The notes under the pieces were generated by a model, which saw only the letters and a program-made list of their open reading frames with translations, did no database searches and was not told where the DNA came from. Made by a program: the position numbers and the translations under genes. This document shows, piece after piece, positions 1 to 7,722 of a stretch of DNA of 42,415 nucleotides (position 1 is the stretch's first letter; each line of letters opens with the position of its first letter). Source of the DNA: JANXQG01 sp037147235. Lineage in GTDB: Bacteria > Planctomycetota > Planctomycetia > Pirellulales > Thermoguttaceae. The stretch spans positions 1 to 42,415 of the forward strand of contig JBAWVO010000016.1 in NCBI GenBank assembly GCA_037147235.1, read 5' to 3'.

Positions 1-22
1 GCATCTTGCCCGTGTCGAATTC

Positions 23-41
23 CACGGGCTGGAAGCCCGTG
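23..41. repeat. GGA-centred palindrome (REP-like)
   Basis: A perfect 8-bp inverted repeat around a GGA centre (CACGGGCT, GGA, AGCCCGTG). Two other palindromes in this window, at 8883-8899 and 35895-35911, have the same arm-GGA-arm design with different arms. It lies about 130 bp upstream of the GH5 gene, in the 169 bp before it, where I see no other feature. It may be a member of a dispersed repeat family or a transcribed hairpin. Confidence 0.6.
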
Positions 42-169
42 CCACGCGCTTGCCAAAAAATCTTGCCACACACAATCCAGCGCAGACCTTGACACTCCCA
101 GCAGTCGGGCCATAATCAGGACATCCGTGCGTGGGGCAATGGCATAAACTAACCCAAGGATGAACTCCA

Positions 170-1372
170 ATGACCGCATTACTTCTGGCAGCTTTGGTCC
201 TGGCGGCACCGCCGGGCGAAACGCGGCCTTCGACCGAAATTTTGTCGGGGCGTGTTCCGCCCGCAAGGCTGATCAAACTGACCCGTGGCATCAATCTCTC
301 GGACTGGTTTACCCAGCCGCCCGACGACCCCGAGAGACACTTAGACCCTAATAACATGGCCAAGGATGTCGCGCTGATCAAGGCCATGGGCTTCCGCCAC
401 GTTCGCCTGGCGTTCGGCGATGCGACGGTGGTTGACCCGCAGACGCCTGCGGTTTTGAATCCCGAGAAGATGAAACGCTTCGATGCGGCCCTCGATATGC
501 TCCTGGCCGCCGATCTGGCGGTCGTTGTCGATTTCAGCCCCGGGCACGACTACAAGAGGGCGATTGAGAAGGACGACGCCGCGGTCGAGAATTTTGTCGG
601 TCTGTGGCGGGTGCTGGCGAAGCACCTTGCATCGCGCGACCCGGAGATGGTTTTCTTCGAGTTGCTGAACGAACCGGTAATGACCGACTCTGCCCGCTGG
701 AACGTGATTCAGAAGAAGGCCCTGGCGGCGATGCGCGAGTCTGCGCCGCGCCACACGCTCATCGCCACGTCGGCAGAATGGTCGGAGTGCTACAAGCTGG
801 AACTCGTCGAGGTCGTTGCCGATCGTAACGTGGTCTACAATGTTCACTACTACGATCCGGTCAGGTTCACGCACCAGGATGCCCCTTGGGTCGGCGACTG
901 GGTGAAGGGGCTGAGAAATGCGCCTTACCCATCCAGCCCGGAGGCCGTGGCCAAGGTTCTGGATGGCCTTCCCGACGATACGGCCCGAAAACTGATGATT
1001 AACTACGGGAAGGAAAAGTGGGACGCCGCAAAAATCGAGGAGATCCTTGCCGAGGGGGCTGCCTGGGGCAAGAAACAGGGTGTTGCGATGACGTGCAATG
1101 AGTTCGGAGTGTACCGCAAGGCCCCGGCAGCCGATCGCAATCGCTGCATTGAGGACACTCGCAAGGCAATGGAGAAATTCGACATCGGCTGGTGCATGTG
1201 GGACTACGCCGGTGATTTTGGCGTAGCCACCGGCAAGCCGGGCCAGCGTGTCGCCGATGCCGACACCCTCAAGGCCCTCGGCCTGATGTCAGAAAAACCA
1301 AAATCAAGATCCCCTCTCCCAAAAGGGGGCAGGAAGTTCAGGAATAGCCTCAAAGAGAGAAAGGGTTATTGA
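170..1372 (+). CDS. Glycoside hydrolase family 5 (cellulase-like), exported
   Basis: 400 residues. The N-terminus is a short hydrophobic stretch (MTALLLAALVLAAPP) that looks like a minimal Sec signal, so the enzyme probably acts in the periplasm or outside. The GH5 retaining pair is visible: FELLNEP with the acid/base Glu at residue 168, and CNEFGVY with the nucleophile Glu at 311. HYYDP (about 227) and the late CMWDYAG aromatic segment fit the (beta/alpha)8 barrel. Expected activity is endo-hydrolysis of a beta-linked glucan or mannan; the substrate cannot be read from sequence. The last 20 or so residues are basic and low in hydrophobics, as if the frame runs past the ancestral stop. It converges on the BBP7-like gene with a hairpin between them. 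The family call is firm and the specificity is open. Confidence 0.85.
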   Translation: MTALLLAALVLAAPPGETRPSTEILSGRVPPARLIKLTRGINLSDWFTQPPDDPERHLDPNNMAKDVALIKAMGFRHVRLAFGDATVVDPQTPAVLNPEKMKRFDAALDMLLAADLAVVVDFSPGHDYKRAIEKDDAAVENFVGLWRVLAKHLASRDPEMVFFELLNEPVMTDSARWNVIQKKALAAMRESAPRHTLIATSAEWSECYKLELVEVVADRNVVYNVHYYDPVRFTHQDAPWVGDWVKGLRNAPYPSSPEAVAKVLDGLPDDTARKLMINYGKEKWDAAKIEEILAEGAAWGKKQGVAMTCNEFGVYRKAPAADRNRCIEDTRKAMEKFDIGWCMWDYAGDFGVATGKPGQRVADADTLKALGLMSEKPKSRSPLPKGGRKFRNSLKERKGY

Positions 1373-1420
1373 TGATGAAAATGGGCTCTCTGCTGGGTTT
1401 GCGGATAATTGTCGGAAGTC

Positions 1421-1455
1421 GTAGAGTGGAACTCGCTGCGATCGTACCACTCTAC
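1421..1455. terminator. Hairpin between convergent genes, possible bidirectional terminator
   Basis: GTAGAGTGG at 1421-1429 pairs perfectly with CCACTCTAC at 1447-1455 around a 17-nt loop. It overlaps the stop codon of the minus-strand gene (1452-1454) and lies about 50 bp after the GH5 stop. There is no clear T-run on either side, so intrinsic termination is uncertain. Confidence 0.4.
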
Positions 1456-2837
1456 CAATCGAACTCTAGCCCCATGGTCACGCCGTTATAGAAGACAGCT
1501 CCCTGGGTATCGATCGCCCCGACCGGTTTCGCCGCGAAAATCATCTGTTCGGGTGCCCGCGCGACATCGCCGACCCACGTCATGTCGTACGAGATATGTC
1601 CAACCAGATTCGGTCGGAACTTGTAGCTTCCTTGGATGCCGAAGCCGCCGGCGAATGCGACCACGGTGTTGTGGGCACCAAAATTGACCGGTGGATTAGA
1701 AACATTGTTGAATTGAGTTTGGATCAGGCTATCCTGGCTGGCCACATTGAGAAACATGCCGGCCTTGCCATGCGTTTCCAGACTCCAACGGCAGAAGCGG
1801 TACTCAAGGGTTCCGCCTGTTTGCAAACCAAGCATCGTGTTGTAACTGTGGACCGAGTACTGACCGGAATTGATGAGCGTGGTGACCTTATTCTCGTCCT
1901 GAGTCTCGCCCCGGCTCAGATAATCAAACTTTTCATTGAGTACCATGGCGCGAAACCCAAACAAGTAGGAGTAATAATATCCGGTCTGGCACTGTCGATA
2001 CCAGCGGCCATTGGGATTCAAAACCAGTTGATCGGGCTGATTATGAGCGGCAATGCGATAATTCAACTCCCATTCGTTCAGCGTGGAAACATAGAAAGCC
2101 GACTGCTCGGTGGCTCGATTAAAGGCAAGGGCATTCGTGGCGTCAAACGGCTGTGCCTCGGTGGGAAAAGCGAAGGGACTGTTTAAATTGCCCTGGAATC
2201 CGGTGACGGTGGGGGGGGTATTCGGGGTTGGGTAGGTGGCCGTGGTGGAGTAAACGGGGACAAGTAATCCTTGTGCGGCACTATTAGCCGAGAAACGATC
2301 GAGGCCCGCATAATCAAACTCGATGAAGTGATCTCGCGATTCACCATCGCGGCCAAGGAACCGGCTGATTTTGAAATTCCACGCTGGGCTCACATCAAAA
2401 TTCAGTGAGTGGACCGTCATCATCTGGCTTCTCACGGCATCGTTAAAGTAACGATACTCAGTAGCGGTTCCACTGCTAACCAGAAAGGGTCCGCCAGGAA
2501 TGGAACTCGTGGAGAGAACCCGATCGGCTGCCCGGGTGCTGGCGATGAGCTTCAGCGACGAGTCAAAGGTCCACTTCGCCGGCATGCATCCGCCGCCACC
2601 GCAAGATTCACAGGCGGCCGGTGGTGTGTCGCCAAAAACGCCGCCAATCGGCATTTGATGCTCACCCACCACCGACGAATCAGCGTCGGACATCATCGTT
2701 TGGGGGGGAATGGCCTCCGCGTGGCCATTCGAGGTTGGTTGCGAAGCCCCCCAATCATTGGCCGAAGCCCAACGACCAATAATAAATAGTCCGACCCATG
2801 CCAGAGTCACTAGAATGTGCCGAATTGCGATTTTCAC
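1452..2837 (-). CDS. BBP7-like (DUF1551) outer-membrane beta-barrel protein
   Basis: About 461 residues from a GTG start at 2837. I prefer this start over ATG 2852 because GGAGG (2846-2850) sits 8 nt upstream of it, inside the longer frame. The protein then opens with a clean signal peptide (KIAIRHILVTLAWVGLFII, cleavage near ASA-ND). A Cys/Gly-rich patch (ESCGGGGC, about 75) follows. The rest alternates aromatic and polar residues and ends in short strands, with ISYDMTWVGDVARAPEQ and a terminal GLEFDW, both typical of the planctomycete BBP7 barrel family. Role in the outer membrane is inferred from the family; no transported substrate is known. It stands alone, convergent with the GH5 gene, and a dyad array abuts its start. 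Confidence 0.72.
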   Translation of the reverse strand: MKIAIRHILVTLAWVGLFIIGRWASANDWGASQPTSNGHAEAIPPQTMMSDADSSVVGEHQMPIGGVFGDTPPAACESCGGGGCMPAKWTFDSSLKLIASTRAADRVLSTSSIPGGPFLVSSGTATEYRYFNDAVRSQMMTVHSLNFDVSPAWNFKISRFLGRDGESRDHFIEFDYAGLDRFSANSAAQGLLVPVYSTTATYPTPNTPPTVTGFQGNLNSPFAFPTEAQPFDATNALAFNRATEQSAFYVSTLNEWELNYRIAAHNQPDQLVLNPNGRWYRQCQTGYYYSYLFGFRAMVLNEKFDYLSRGETQDENKVTTLINSGQYSVHSYNTMLGLQTGGTLEYRFCRWSLETHGKAGMFLNVASQDSLIQTQFNNVSNPPVNFGAHNTVVAFAGGFGIQGSYKFRPNLVGHISYDMTWVGDVARAPEQMIFAAKPVGAIDTQGAVFYNGVTMGLEFDW

Positions 2838-2850
2838 CAGCCAGTCCTCC

Positions 2851-2898
2851 ATTCCGTAGAACGGAATTCATTCCGTTCAAACGGATCAAAATCCGTTC
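2851..2898. repeat. ACGGAAT dyad array next to barrel-gene start
   Basis: Nested dyads: ATTCCGT-AGA-ACGGAAT (2851-2867), ACGGAAT-TC-ATTCCGT (2861-2876) and the looser ACGGAT-CAAA-ATCCGT (2881-2896). The 23-bp stretch 2855-2877 matches one arm of the large inverted repeat at 26824-26895 with a single mismatch. It lies just upstream of the minus-strand GGAGG ribosome-binding site. Confidence 0.75.
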
Positions 2899-3184
2899 CA
2901 AGATTTTTCACACTGCTCAAGGGTGTCAACGACTGCTTAATCGACCAGTTCTGGCCCGCAAAACACAAATAATCGTTAAAATCACCCAAAAGACCATAAG
3001 CTACGCTATCGGCAGGAACTATTTGATAGTAATATCTATCGCATGTTACCTGTCTTGCCATCCTGACACTGCGTTTTCTGTCGTCCCTCTGCCCGGCAGG
3101 GGACGAACTTGGTAGAATTCTTCTTTTCATGGTCCGCACGGACCAATTTTTCGAGACGACACTTCCTATTGGGAACTCGCCACC
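2899..3184. other. Divergent intergenic region with two dyads
   Basis: No convincing gene. The minus-strand reading frame across it lacks any recognisable domain and overlaps the dyad array. Two structures lie in the likely 5' leader of the SEC-C gene: a strong imperfect hairpin at 3082-3105 (arms GTCCC/GGGAC enclosing CTG/CAG) and a perfect dyad TGGTCCG-CA-CGGACCA at 3130-3145 followed by a T-run. Either could be regulatory. Confidence 0.4.
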
Positions 3185-5308
3185 ATGGCTATTGACGCAT
3201 ATTCTCTTTGTCCGGGCGGAACCGGCAAGAAGATCAAGTTTTGTTGCCCCGACTTCTTACCTGAGTTGGAGAAGATCGATCGCATGATCGAAGGCGAGCA
3301 GTTTATCGCCTGCATCCAGCATATCGATCAGCTCGAGCAGAATGGCCAATCGCGTGCCTGCCTGATGGCGATCAAGTCAGAATTGCTGCGGGTGACCAAT
3401 CAACTCGACGGGGCACCGGCCTATGTGGCCAATTTTGTCGAACGCTTTCCGCAAAACCCCTCGGCTTGGTCCGAATCGGCCTTGCTGACCGCAGTCTCGG
3501 AAGGCGGCCTCGCAGCGATGGGCAAGCTTCAGCGGGCTATCGCGCTTTGCGACGGCGGTATCCAAAGCCGCGTCTTCGAGGCGGCCGCCGTTGTCGCGAA
3601 CGTGTTGATCCAAGAAAATCATTGGGCGGCCGGCCGAGCCTTGCTCCATTTGCTGGCCTCGCTGAATCCAGAAGATCGTGAGACCTTGGATCGGCTGGTT
3701 TATGTTAATCGTTCCGCCGAAATTCCCATGCTGCTCAAGAGCGATCCGGTAATACTGCCTTGCCCGCCCGACGCCCCCTGGCGGTCGAAGTTTGAAGCGG
3801 CCCTTGCTCCGTTGAAGAAGGCCCAGTGGCAGGAAGTAGCCGATCGACTAACCGCCTTGGCGGCCGAAGTGACCGACTCTTCTGCCCTGTGGAGCAACCT
3901 AGCGGTGGTTCGTAGTTGGCTGGCCGACGAGGCCGGAGCACGCGAGGCCCTTCAGAAGTTTGCCGCACTGCCGACGGTGCCGGAAGAAGATGCCGTGGAA
4001 TTCGCAGCCATTGCGATGCTGACGAGTGAATCGCCGTTGGGCGACGACATTGACATCCTTCGTTGGACGTGGCCTGTTCGTGACTCAGAACGGCTGCATG
4101 AATTGCTGCTGTCCGACCACCGCGTGGCCCCGGTGCCGGTGGATGCCTCTGCTTGGCGGGCAAGCGATTCGCCTCCGCCGCGCATGGCCGGAATGCTGCT
4201 CGATCGACCCTCGCTGGACATCGACGAGAGTTTTTCGTTGGACAATATGCCAAGCGTCCTCGGGCAACTGCTCTTGTTTGGCCGAGAGACCGATCAGGCG
4301 GCGCGAATGGAGATTATCGGCATACCCCGGACCCAAGCCGATCAGGCCAAGGCGACCCTTCGCCAGATCGGCGGCAACATGCTGGAACTGGAGCCGGAAG
4401 AAACGCTCGTGGCAAGGACGTCCGCAAGCCATCAGATGATCGCGCATCGCTGGGTTCCGCCGCGTGGCGCACCACGAGAGCAGATCGATGCTCTGCTGGT
4501 CCAGGACTTCCGCAATACCTTACTCAACTGCTGGCCGGATCACCCACTTGGCGTACTCGGTGGCCAATCCCTGCGGCAAGCGGCCGGCGATCCGGCGACA
4601 CGCGTGAAGGCATTGGCTGCCATTCTTGTCATGCAACAATGGTCGGGCCGTTCCCTAGCGGAGTTCGATTTCAACGATTTGCGCTCCCAACTCGGCCTGC
4701 CGACCCTTGGGCCGATCGAACCCCAGCCCGACGAGGTCCGTACGCTACCGCTGGTCCGTCTCGCCCGGGTCCAGGTCGAAAAGCTCTCGGACGAGGATCT
4801 CGTGCTGGCTTTCCGCCGCACCGGCCTGTACCACGCATGGGACGCCGCGCGGAAGTTCGCCCGAGCCATCATCGATCGCCCGGTCTTTGCTCTCCGTCCG
4901 GAACGCATGGAGGCCTATCGGACTCTGGCTCAATCGGCGACGACCTTGGAGGAGGGTGTCGCGAGCATTGACGAAGGACGTCGTGACGCGCTCTCCACCG
5001 GCCAGTCGTGTGCCGTTTGGGATTTGATGGAGCTTTCATTCCGCTTTGGGCATGGCGAAATCGACCAGTCCATGCAGTTGATGCAGCATATCGAGTCGCG
5101 GCATATCAAGGAGCAGGGCGTTGCCCAGGCATTGACGCAAATGCTGATCAATTTCGGGCTGTTGAATCCCGATGGAACGCCCGTCACCGCGCAGGGCCAT
5201 GGAGCGGCCGAGGTTGCACCACCAGCAGCCGACCCCTCGAAGCTTTGGATTCCGGGCAGTGAATCGTCCGGATCCGGCGGCGGTAAGCTCTGGACGCCGG
5301 GGATGTAA
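3185..5308 (+). CDS. SEC-C-like zinc-motif protein with helical-repeat body
   Basis: 707 residues. The N-terminus carries LCPGGTGKKIKFCC (8-21), a variant of the SEC-C metal-binding motif (usually CPCGSGKKYKKCC) in which the second Cys is replaced by Gly. The body is Leu/Ala-rich and probably helical, with TPR-like spacing (for example residues 40-260), and the C-terminus is a Gly/Ser/Pro-rich tail repeating LW-PG (LWIPG, LWTPG). There is no signal peptide, so it is probably cytoplasmic. SEC-C motifs bind zinc and often mediate SecB or nucleic-acid contacts; the function here is unknown. It ends 11 bp before ribD, so the two are probably co-transcribed. I know this type mainly from planctomycetes. 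Confidence 0.75.
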   Translation: MAIDAYSLCPGGTGKKIKFCCPDFLPELEKIDRMIEGEQFIACIQHIDQLEQNGQSRACLMAIKSELLRVTNQLDGAPAYVANFVERFPQNPSAWSESALLTAVSEGGLAAMGKLQRAIALCDGGIQSRVFEAAAVVANVLIQENHWAAGRALLHLLASLNPEDRETLDRLVYVNRSAEIPMLLKSDPVILPCPPDAPWRSKFEAALAPLKKAQWQEVADRLTALAAEVTDSSALWSNLAVVRSWLADEAGAREALQKFAALPTVPEEDAVEFAAIAMLTSESPLGDDIDILRWTWPVRDSERLHELLLSDHRVAPVPVDASAWRASDSPPPRMAGMLLDRPSLDIDESFSLDNMPSVLGQLLLFGRETDQAARMEIIGIPRTQADQAKATLRQIGGNMLELEPEETLVARTSASHQMIAHRWVPPRGAPREQIDALLVQDFRNTLLNCWPDHPLGVLGGQSLRQAAGDPATRVKALAAILVMQQWSGRSLAEFDFNDLRSQLGLPTLGPIEPQPDEVRTLPLVRLARVQVEKLSDEDLVLAFRRTGLYHAWDAARKFARAIIDRPVFALRPERMEAYRTLAQSATTLEEGVASIDEGRRDALSTGQSCAVWDLMELSFRFGHGEIDQSMQLMQHIESRHIKEQGVAQALTQMLINFGLLNPDGTPVTAQGHGAAEVAPPAADPSKLWIPGSESSGSGGGKLWTPGM

Positions 5309-5319
5309 GCAACCGCTGA

Positions 5320-6423
5320 ATGGACCAACCCGCTCTCGATCACTGGCATCTACAACGTGCCCTAGAATTGGCCGCCCAGGGGCATGGCTTCGTCGAGCCG
5401 AACCCGATGGTCGGCTGTGTGATCGCGCGCGGCGCCGAGATCGTGGGCGAAGGGTGGCATCGCCGCTTCGGCCAGGCCCACGCGGAGATCGATGCTTTGC
5501 AGATCGCCGGCTCGCGTGCATGCGGAGCGACGCTTTATGTGACGCTGGAACCGTGCTGCCATCAAGGCAAGACTCCACCTTGCACCCGCGCCCTACTTGC
5601 CGCCGGCGTCGCCCGCGTGGTGGCCGCCATGGCCGACCCGTTTCCCCAAGTTGCCGGCGGCGGACTGGCCGAACTCCGCGCCGCTGGCGTTGAAGTGCAA
5701 GCCGGCATTCTGGAAAACGAAGCCCGAAAGCTCAACGCACCCTATCTAAAGCTTCTTTCCACGGGCAAACCCTGGATCGTGGCCAAGTGGGCCATGACAC
5801 TCGACGGAAAGATCGCGGCGCGGACCGGCGATAGTCGTTGGATATCCAGCCCAGCGTCGCGGCAGTTGGTTCATCAACTCCGTGGCCGCATGGACGCAAT
5901 CCTTGTCGGCAGGGGAACCGCGGCGGCCGACGATCCTCAATTGACTGCTCGGCCGCCAGGACCAAGGACAGCTCTGCGGATCGTGGTCGATACCCGAGCC
6001 TCGCTTTCACTCAATAGCCAGTTGGTTCGTACCGCGAGGGAAGTCCCGGTTCTGGTAGCCGTCGGCCCCGAGGCGACAAGTGCCGACTGCGCTAATCTTC
6101 AGGCGGCCGGATGCGAGATACTGGTCTGTGACGGGGCAACATCGCAGGCCCGGCTGGAAATGTTGTTCGATGAACTGGGGCGACGGCGCATGACGAACGT
6201 ACTGGTTGAGGGTGGTGGCCGGCTCCTGGGGAGCCTTTTCGATGCCCGGCTGATCGACGAGGTACATGTCTTTATCGCACCCAAGTTGGCAGGTGGCACC
6301 GAGGCACCCAGCCCCATCGCCGGTCGAGGCATTGATGCCATTTCGGCCGCACTGGCTGTGGAAGATCTCGCAGTCCGAGAGATTGCCGGCGACATCTACC
6401 TCCAGGGACGGATCGTGCGATAG
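5320..6423 (+). CDS. ribD: Bifunctional riboflavin biosynthesis protein RibD
   Basis: 367 residues, normal length for the two-domain enzyme. The N-terminal deaminase has the zinc site: HAEIDAL (His54, proton-shuttling Glu56) and EPCCHQGKTPPC (Cys79, Cys88). The C-terminal reductase begins near KWAMTLDGKIA (about 152) and has SRWISS, LVGRGTAAADDPQLTAR and the NADPH-binding LVEGGGRLLGSLF. It performs the second and third steps of riboflavin synthesis: deamination of the pyrimidinone, then ribosyl side-chain reduction. The ATG follows the SEC-C gene stop by 11 nt, suggesting an operon; no other rib gene is in the window. Confidence 0.95.
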   Translation: MDQPALDHWHLQRALELAAQGHGFVEPNPMVGCVIARGAEIVGEGWHRRFGQAHAEIDALQIAGSRACGATLYVTLEPCCHQGKTPPCTRALLAAGVARVVAAMADPFPQVAGGGLAELRAAGVEVQAGILENEARKLNAPYLKLLSTGKPWIVAKWAMTLDGKIAARTGDSRWISSPASRQLVHQLRGRMDAILVGRGTAAADDPQLTARPPGPRTALRIVVDTRASLSLNSQLVRTAREVPVLVAVGPEATSADCANLQAAGCEILVCDGATSQARLEMLFDELGRRRMTNVLVEGGGRLLGSLFDARLIDEVHVFIAPKLAGGTEAPSPIAGRGIDAISAALAVEDLAVREIAGDIYLQGRIVR

Positions 6424-6442
6424 AATTTGTTGGAGAATACAC

Positions 6443-6481
6443 GGATGTGCTGTGGATATGCTGTGATGGATATGCTGTGAT
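6443..6481. repeat. 14-bp tandem repeat upstream of promoter
   Basis: Two perfect copies of GGATATGCTGTGAT (6454-6467 and 6468-6481) preceded by a shortened, slightly diverged copy (GGATGTGCTGT, 6443-6453). The array ends one base before the -35 hexamer of the HEPN/nucleotidyltransferase operon. Confidence 0.85.
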
Positions 6482-6482
6482 C

Positions 6483-6509
6483 TTGACACTTACGGAAATA
6501 ACGTATAAT
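6483..6509 (+). promoter_or_regulatory. Sigma70-type promoter of the HEPN/nucleotidyltransferase operon
   Basis: A consensus TTGACA (6483-6488) and a consensus TATAAT (6504-6509) are separated by 15 bp, a little short of the usual 17. The first ATG of the operon is at 6520, so transcription would begin only a few bases before the start codon, giving a leaderless or nearly leaderless message. Confidence 0.75.
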
Positions 6510-6528
6510 CTTACGTGATATGCGTAAG
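6489..6528. promoter_or_regulatory. Two tandem operators over the promoter and start codon
   Basis: Site 2 is a perfect dyad: CTTACG (6510-6515), 7 bp, CGTAAG (6523-6528). Site 1 has the same left arm and spacing but a degenerate right arm: CTTACG (6489-6494), 7 bp, CGTATA (6502-6507). The left arms are exactly 21 bp apart, two turns of B-DNA, so two dimers would bind the same face. They cover the promoter spacer, the -10 box and the ATG. The obvious candidate ligand is the winged-helix domain of the first gene (autorepression, inferred). Confidence 0.7.
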
Positions 6529-7131
6529 TCCAGTCCCATCGATCCGCTGATCAACAAGACCACTCAGGGGCTGCTGGCCGCGACAGTACTCCAGCCGGAC
6601 CGCTGGTGGTATCTGAGCGATCTAGCCAAGCACCTGCGTCGCCGCCCATCAAGTCTTCAGACGCCACTTTTCTCGCTGGTGTCGGCAGGCATTCTTTCTC
6701 GTCGCAAAGAGGGGAACCGGGTCTACTTCCAAGCAAATTTGGACTGCCCTTTCTTGCCGGAGCTTCAGGGGTTGATGGCCAAGACTGTCGGGTTGGTTGA
6801 GGTGCTTCGCGAGACCTTCATGCCACTGAAGGATCGGCTTGAAGTGGCTTTCATCCACGGATCGGTGGCAAAATCCAGCGAGGTCGCGGCCAGCGACATT
6901 GATGTTATCGCCATCGGTTCTCTGGGGCTCGCCGACCTATCACCCGTCCTGGAAAAAGCCGAGGAGCGGCTTGGACGCCCGGTAAATGCCAGCGTGTATT
7001 CCCCTCAAGAGTTCGCCAAAAAAATCGCGGCGAAGAACCATTTCCTTTGCGCCGTTCTCGACAAGGAAAAGCTCTTCGTCCTAGGAGAACCCAATGACTT
7101 GGAACGAATTGCTGGCCGAAAACCGCGTTGA
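6520..7131 (+). CDS. Winged-helix regulator fused to MNT-type nucleotidyltransferase
   Basis: 203 residues. Residues about 15-75 form a winged helix with a recognition-helix-like segment (LSDLAKHLRRRPSSLQTPLF) and a basic wing (SRRKEGNRVYF). Residues about 105-180 are a minimal nucleotidyltransferase: FIHGSVAKSSEVAASDIDVI gives the G-S...D-x-D signature (Gly114, Ser115, Asp126, Asp128). This is the layout of regulators paired with HEPN proteins, where MNT partners act as antitoxins, in some systems by AMPylating the HEPN toxin. The start ATG lies inside the downstream operator and has no Shine-Dalgarno sequence, fitting leaderless translation. It overlaps the HEPN gene by 38 bp. Regulator plus NTase is well supported; the antitoxin role is inferred. 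Confidence 0.8.
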   Translation: MRKSSPIDPLINKTTQGLLAATVLQPDRWWYLSDLAKHLRRRPSSLQTPLFSLVSAGILSRRKEGNRVYFQANLDCPFLPELQGLMAKTVGLVEVLRETFMPLKDRLEVAFIHGSVAKSSEVAASDIDVIAIGSLGLADLSPVLEKAEERLGRPVNASVYSPQEFAKKIAAKNHFLCAVLDKEKLFVLGEPNDLERIAGRKPR

Positions 7132-7534
7132 GACGCACACGACGAGCAAGCAGGAGATTGACGACCTGCGAAGCGTAGTCGAGCGCAATCTTCGCGATGC
7201 GGCCATTTCCCAACTCTCTTCTGATAACCGATTCGGTTTGGCTTACGAAGCGGCCCTCTTGCTTGGAAAAATGGCTGTTGCTTGCTCTGGGTATCGGGTG
7301 AAAGGGCAGGGCGCGCATCAGACGACGTTTGCCGCTCTGAAATTTGCCTTGGGAACTGGCATTAGCAATACGGCGACTTACTTGGAACGCTGCCGGCGGA
7401 AGCGGAACGAACTGAGCTACGACATGGCGGGAGTCGTCACCGATACCGAGGCCGAGGAGATTCTTGCTCGGGCCGCAGTATTGCAGAACACTGTCGAGCA
7501 GTGGATCGCCCAGAACCATTCGCATCTTTCATGA
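7094..7534 (+). CDS. HEPN-family protein, putative toxin partner
   Basis: 146 residues, probably all-helical. The ATG is preceded by AGGAG (7083-7087) 6 nt upstream, which fixes this start inside the upstream gene, a 38-bp overlap that implies tight coupling. The signature RRKRNELSYD (101-110) fits the RN-x3-[HY] active-site region of HEPN ribonucleases but has Tyr109 in place of the usual His, as in the SAV_6107-like branch. GYRVKGQGAHQTTFAAL (67-83) also recalls that branch. In classic HEPN/MNT pairs the HEPN protein is an RNase toxin; the Tyr variant may be weakly active or inactive as an RNase. No transmembrane segment or signal. Confidence 0.7.
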   Translation: MTWNELLAENRVETHTTSKQEIDDLRSVVERNLRDAAISQLSSDNRFGLAYEAALLLGKMAVACSGYRVKGQGAHQTTFAALKFALGTGISNTATYLERCRRKRNELSYDMAGVVTDTEAEEILARAAVLQNTVEQWIAQNHSHLS

Positions 7535-7658
7535 TTGTTCGGAATTTGGAGCATGAACAGCACTTGACTTTCTGAAGGCTTTGTCTGATTCCCGCTTGAA
7601 ACCATTTCCGTGGCCCTTGATCCGGCAGGCGACTTGACCGATAATAATGACTGTCTCT

Positions 7659-7722
7659 GGAACCCACCCATGAATGCTCTGCTGCCAATACTAACGCCCT
7701 CAGAAAAGGAACCCACCCATGA
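7659..7722 (+). repeat. Duplicated translation-start segment
   Basis: The 15-mer GGAACCCACCCATGA occurs at 7659-7673 and again at 7708-7722, 49 bp apart, each followed by a similar coding start (…CTCTGCTG and …CTCTGCTA). The second copy starts the beta-propeller gene. The first ATG (7670) opens a different frame of about 35 codons that runs over the real start and ends at a TAG soon after, so it may act as an overlapping upstream ORF. Confidence 0.6.

Noticed and set aside
2834..3139. Minus-strand frame of about 100 codons upstream of the barrel gene
   Set aside because: It crosses the ACGGAAT dyad array, has no domain and overlaps the likely leader; treated as non-coding.
3735..4253. Minus-strand frame inside the SEC-C gene
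   Set aside because: Antisense shadow of a high-GC coding sequence, rich in Arg/Pro with no motif.
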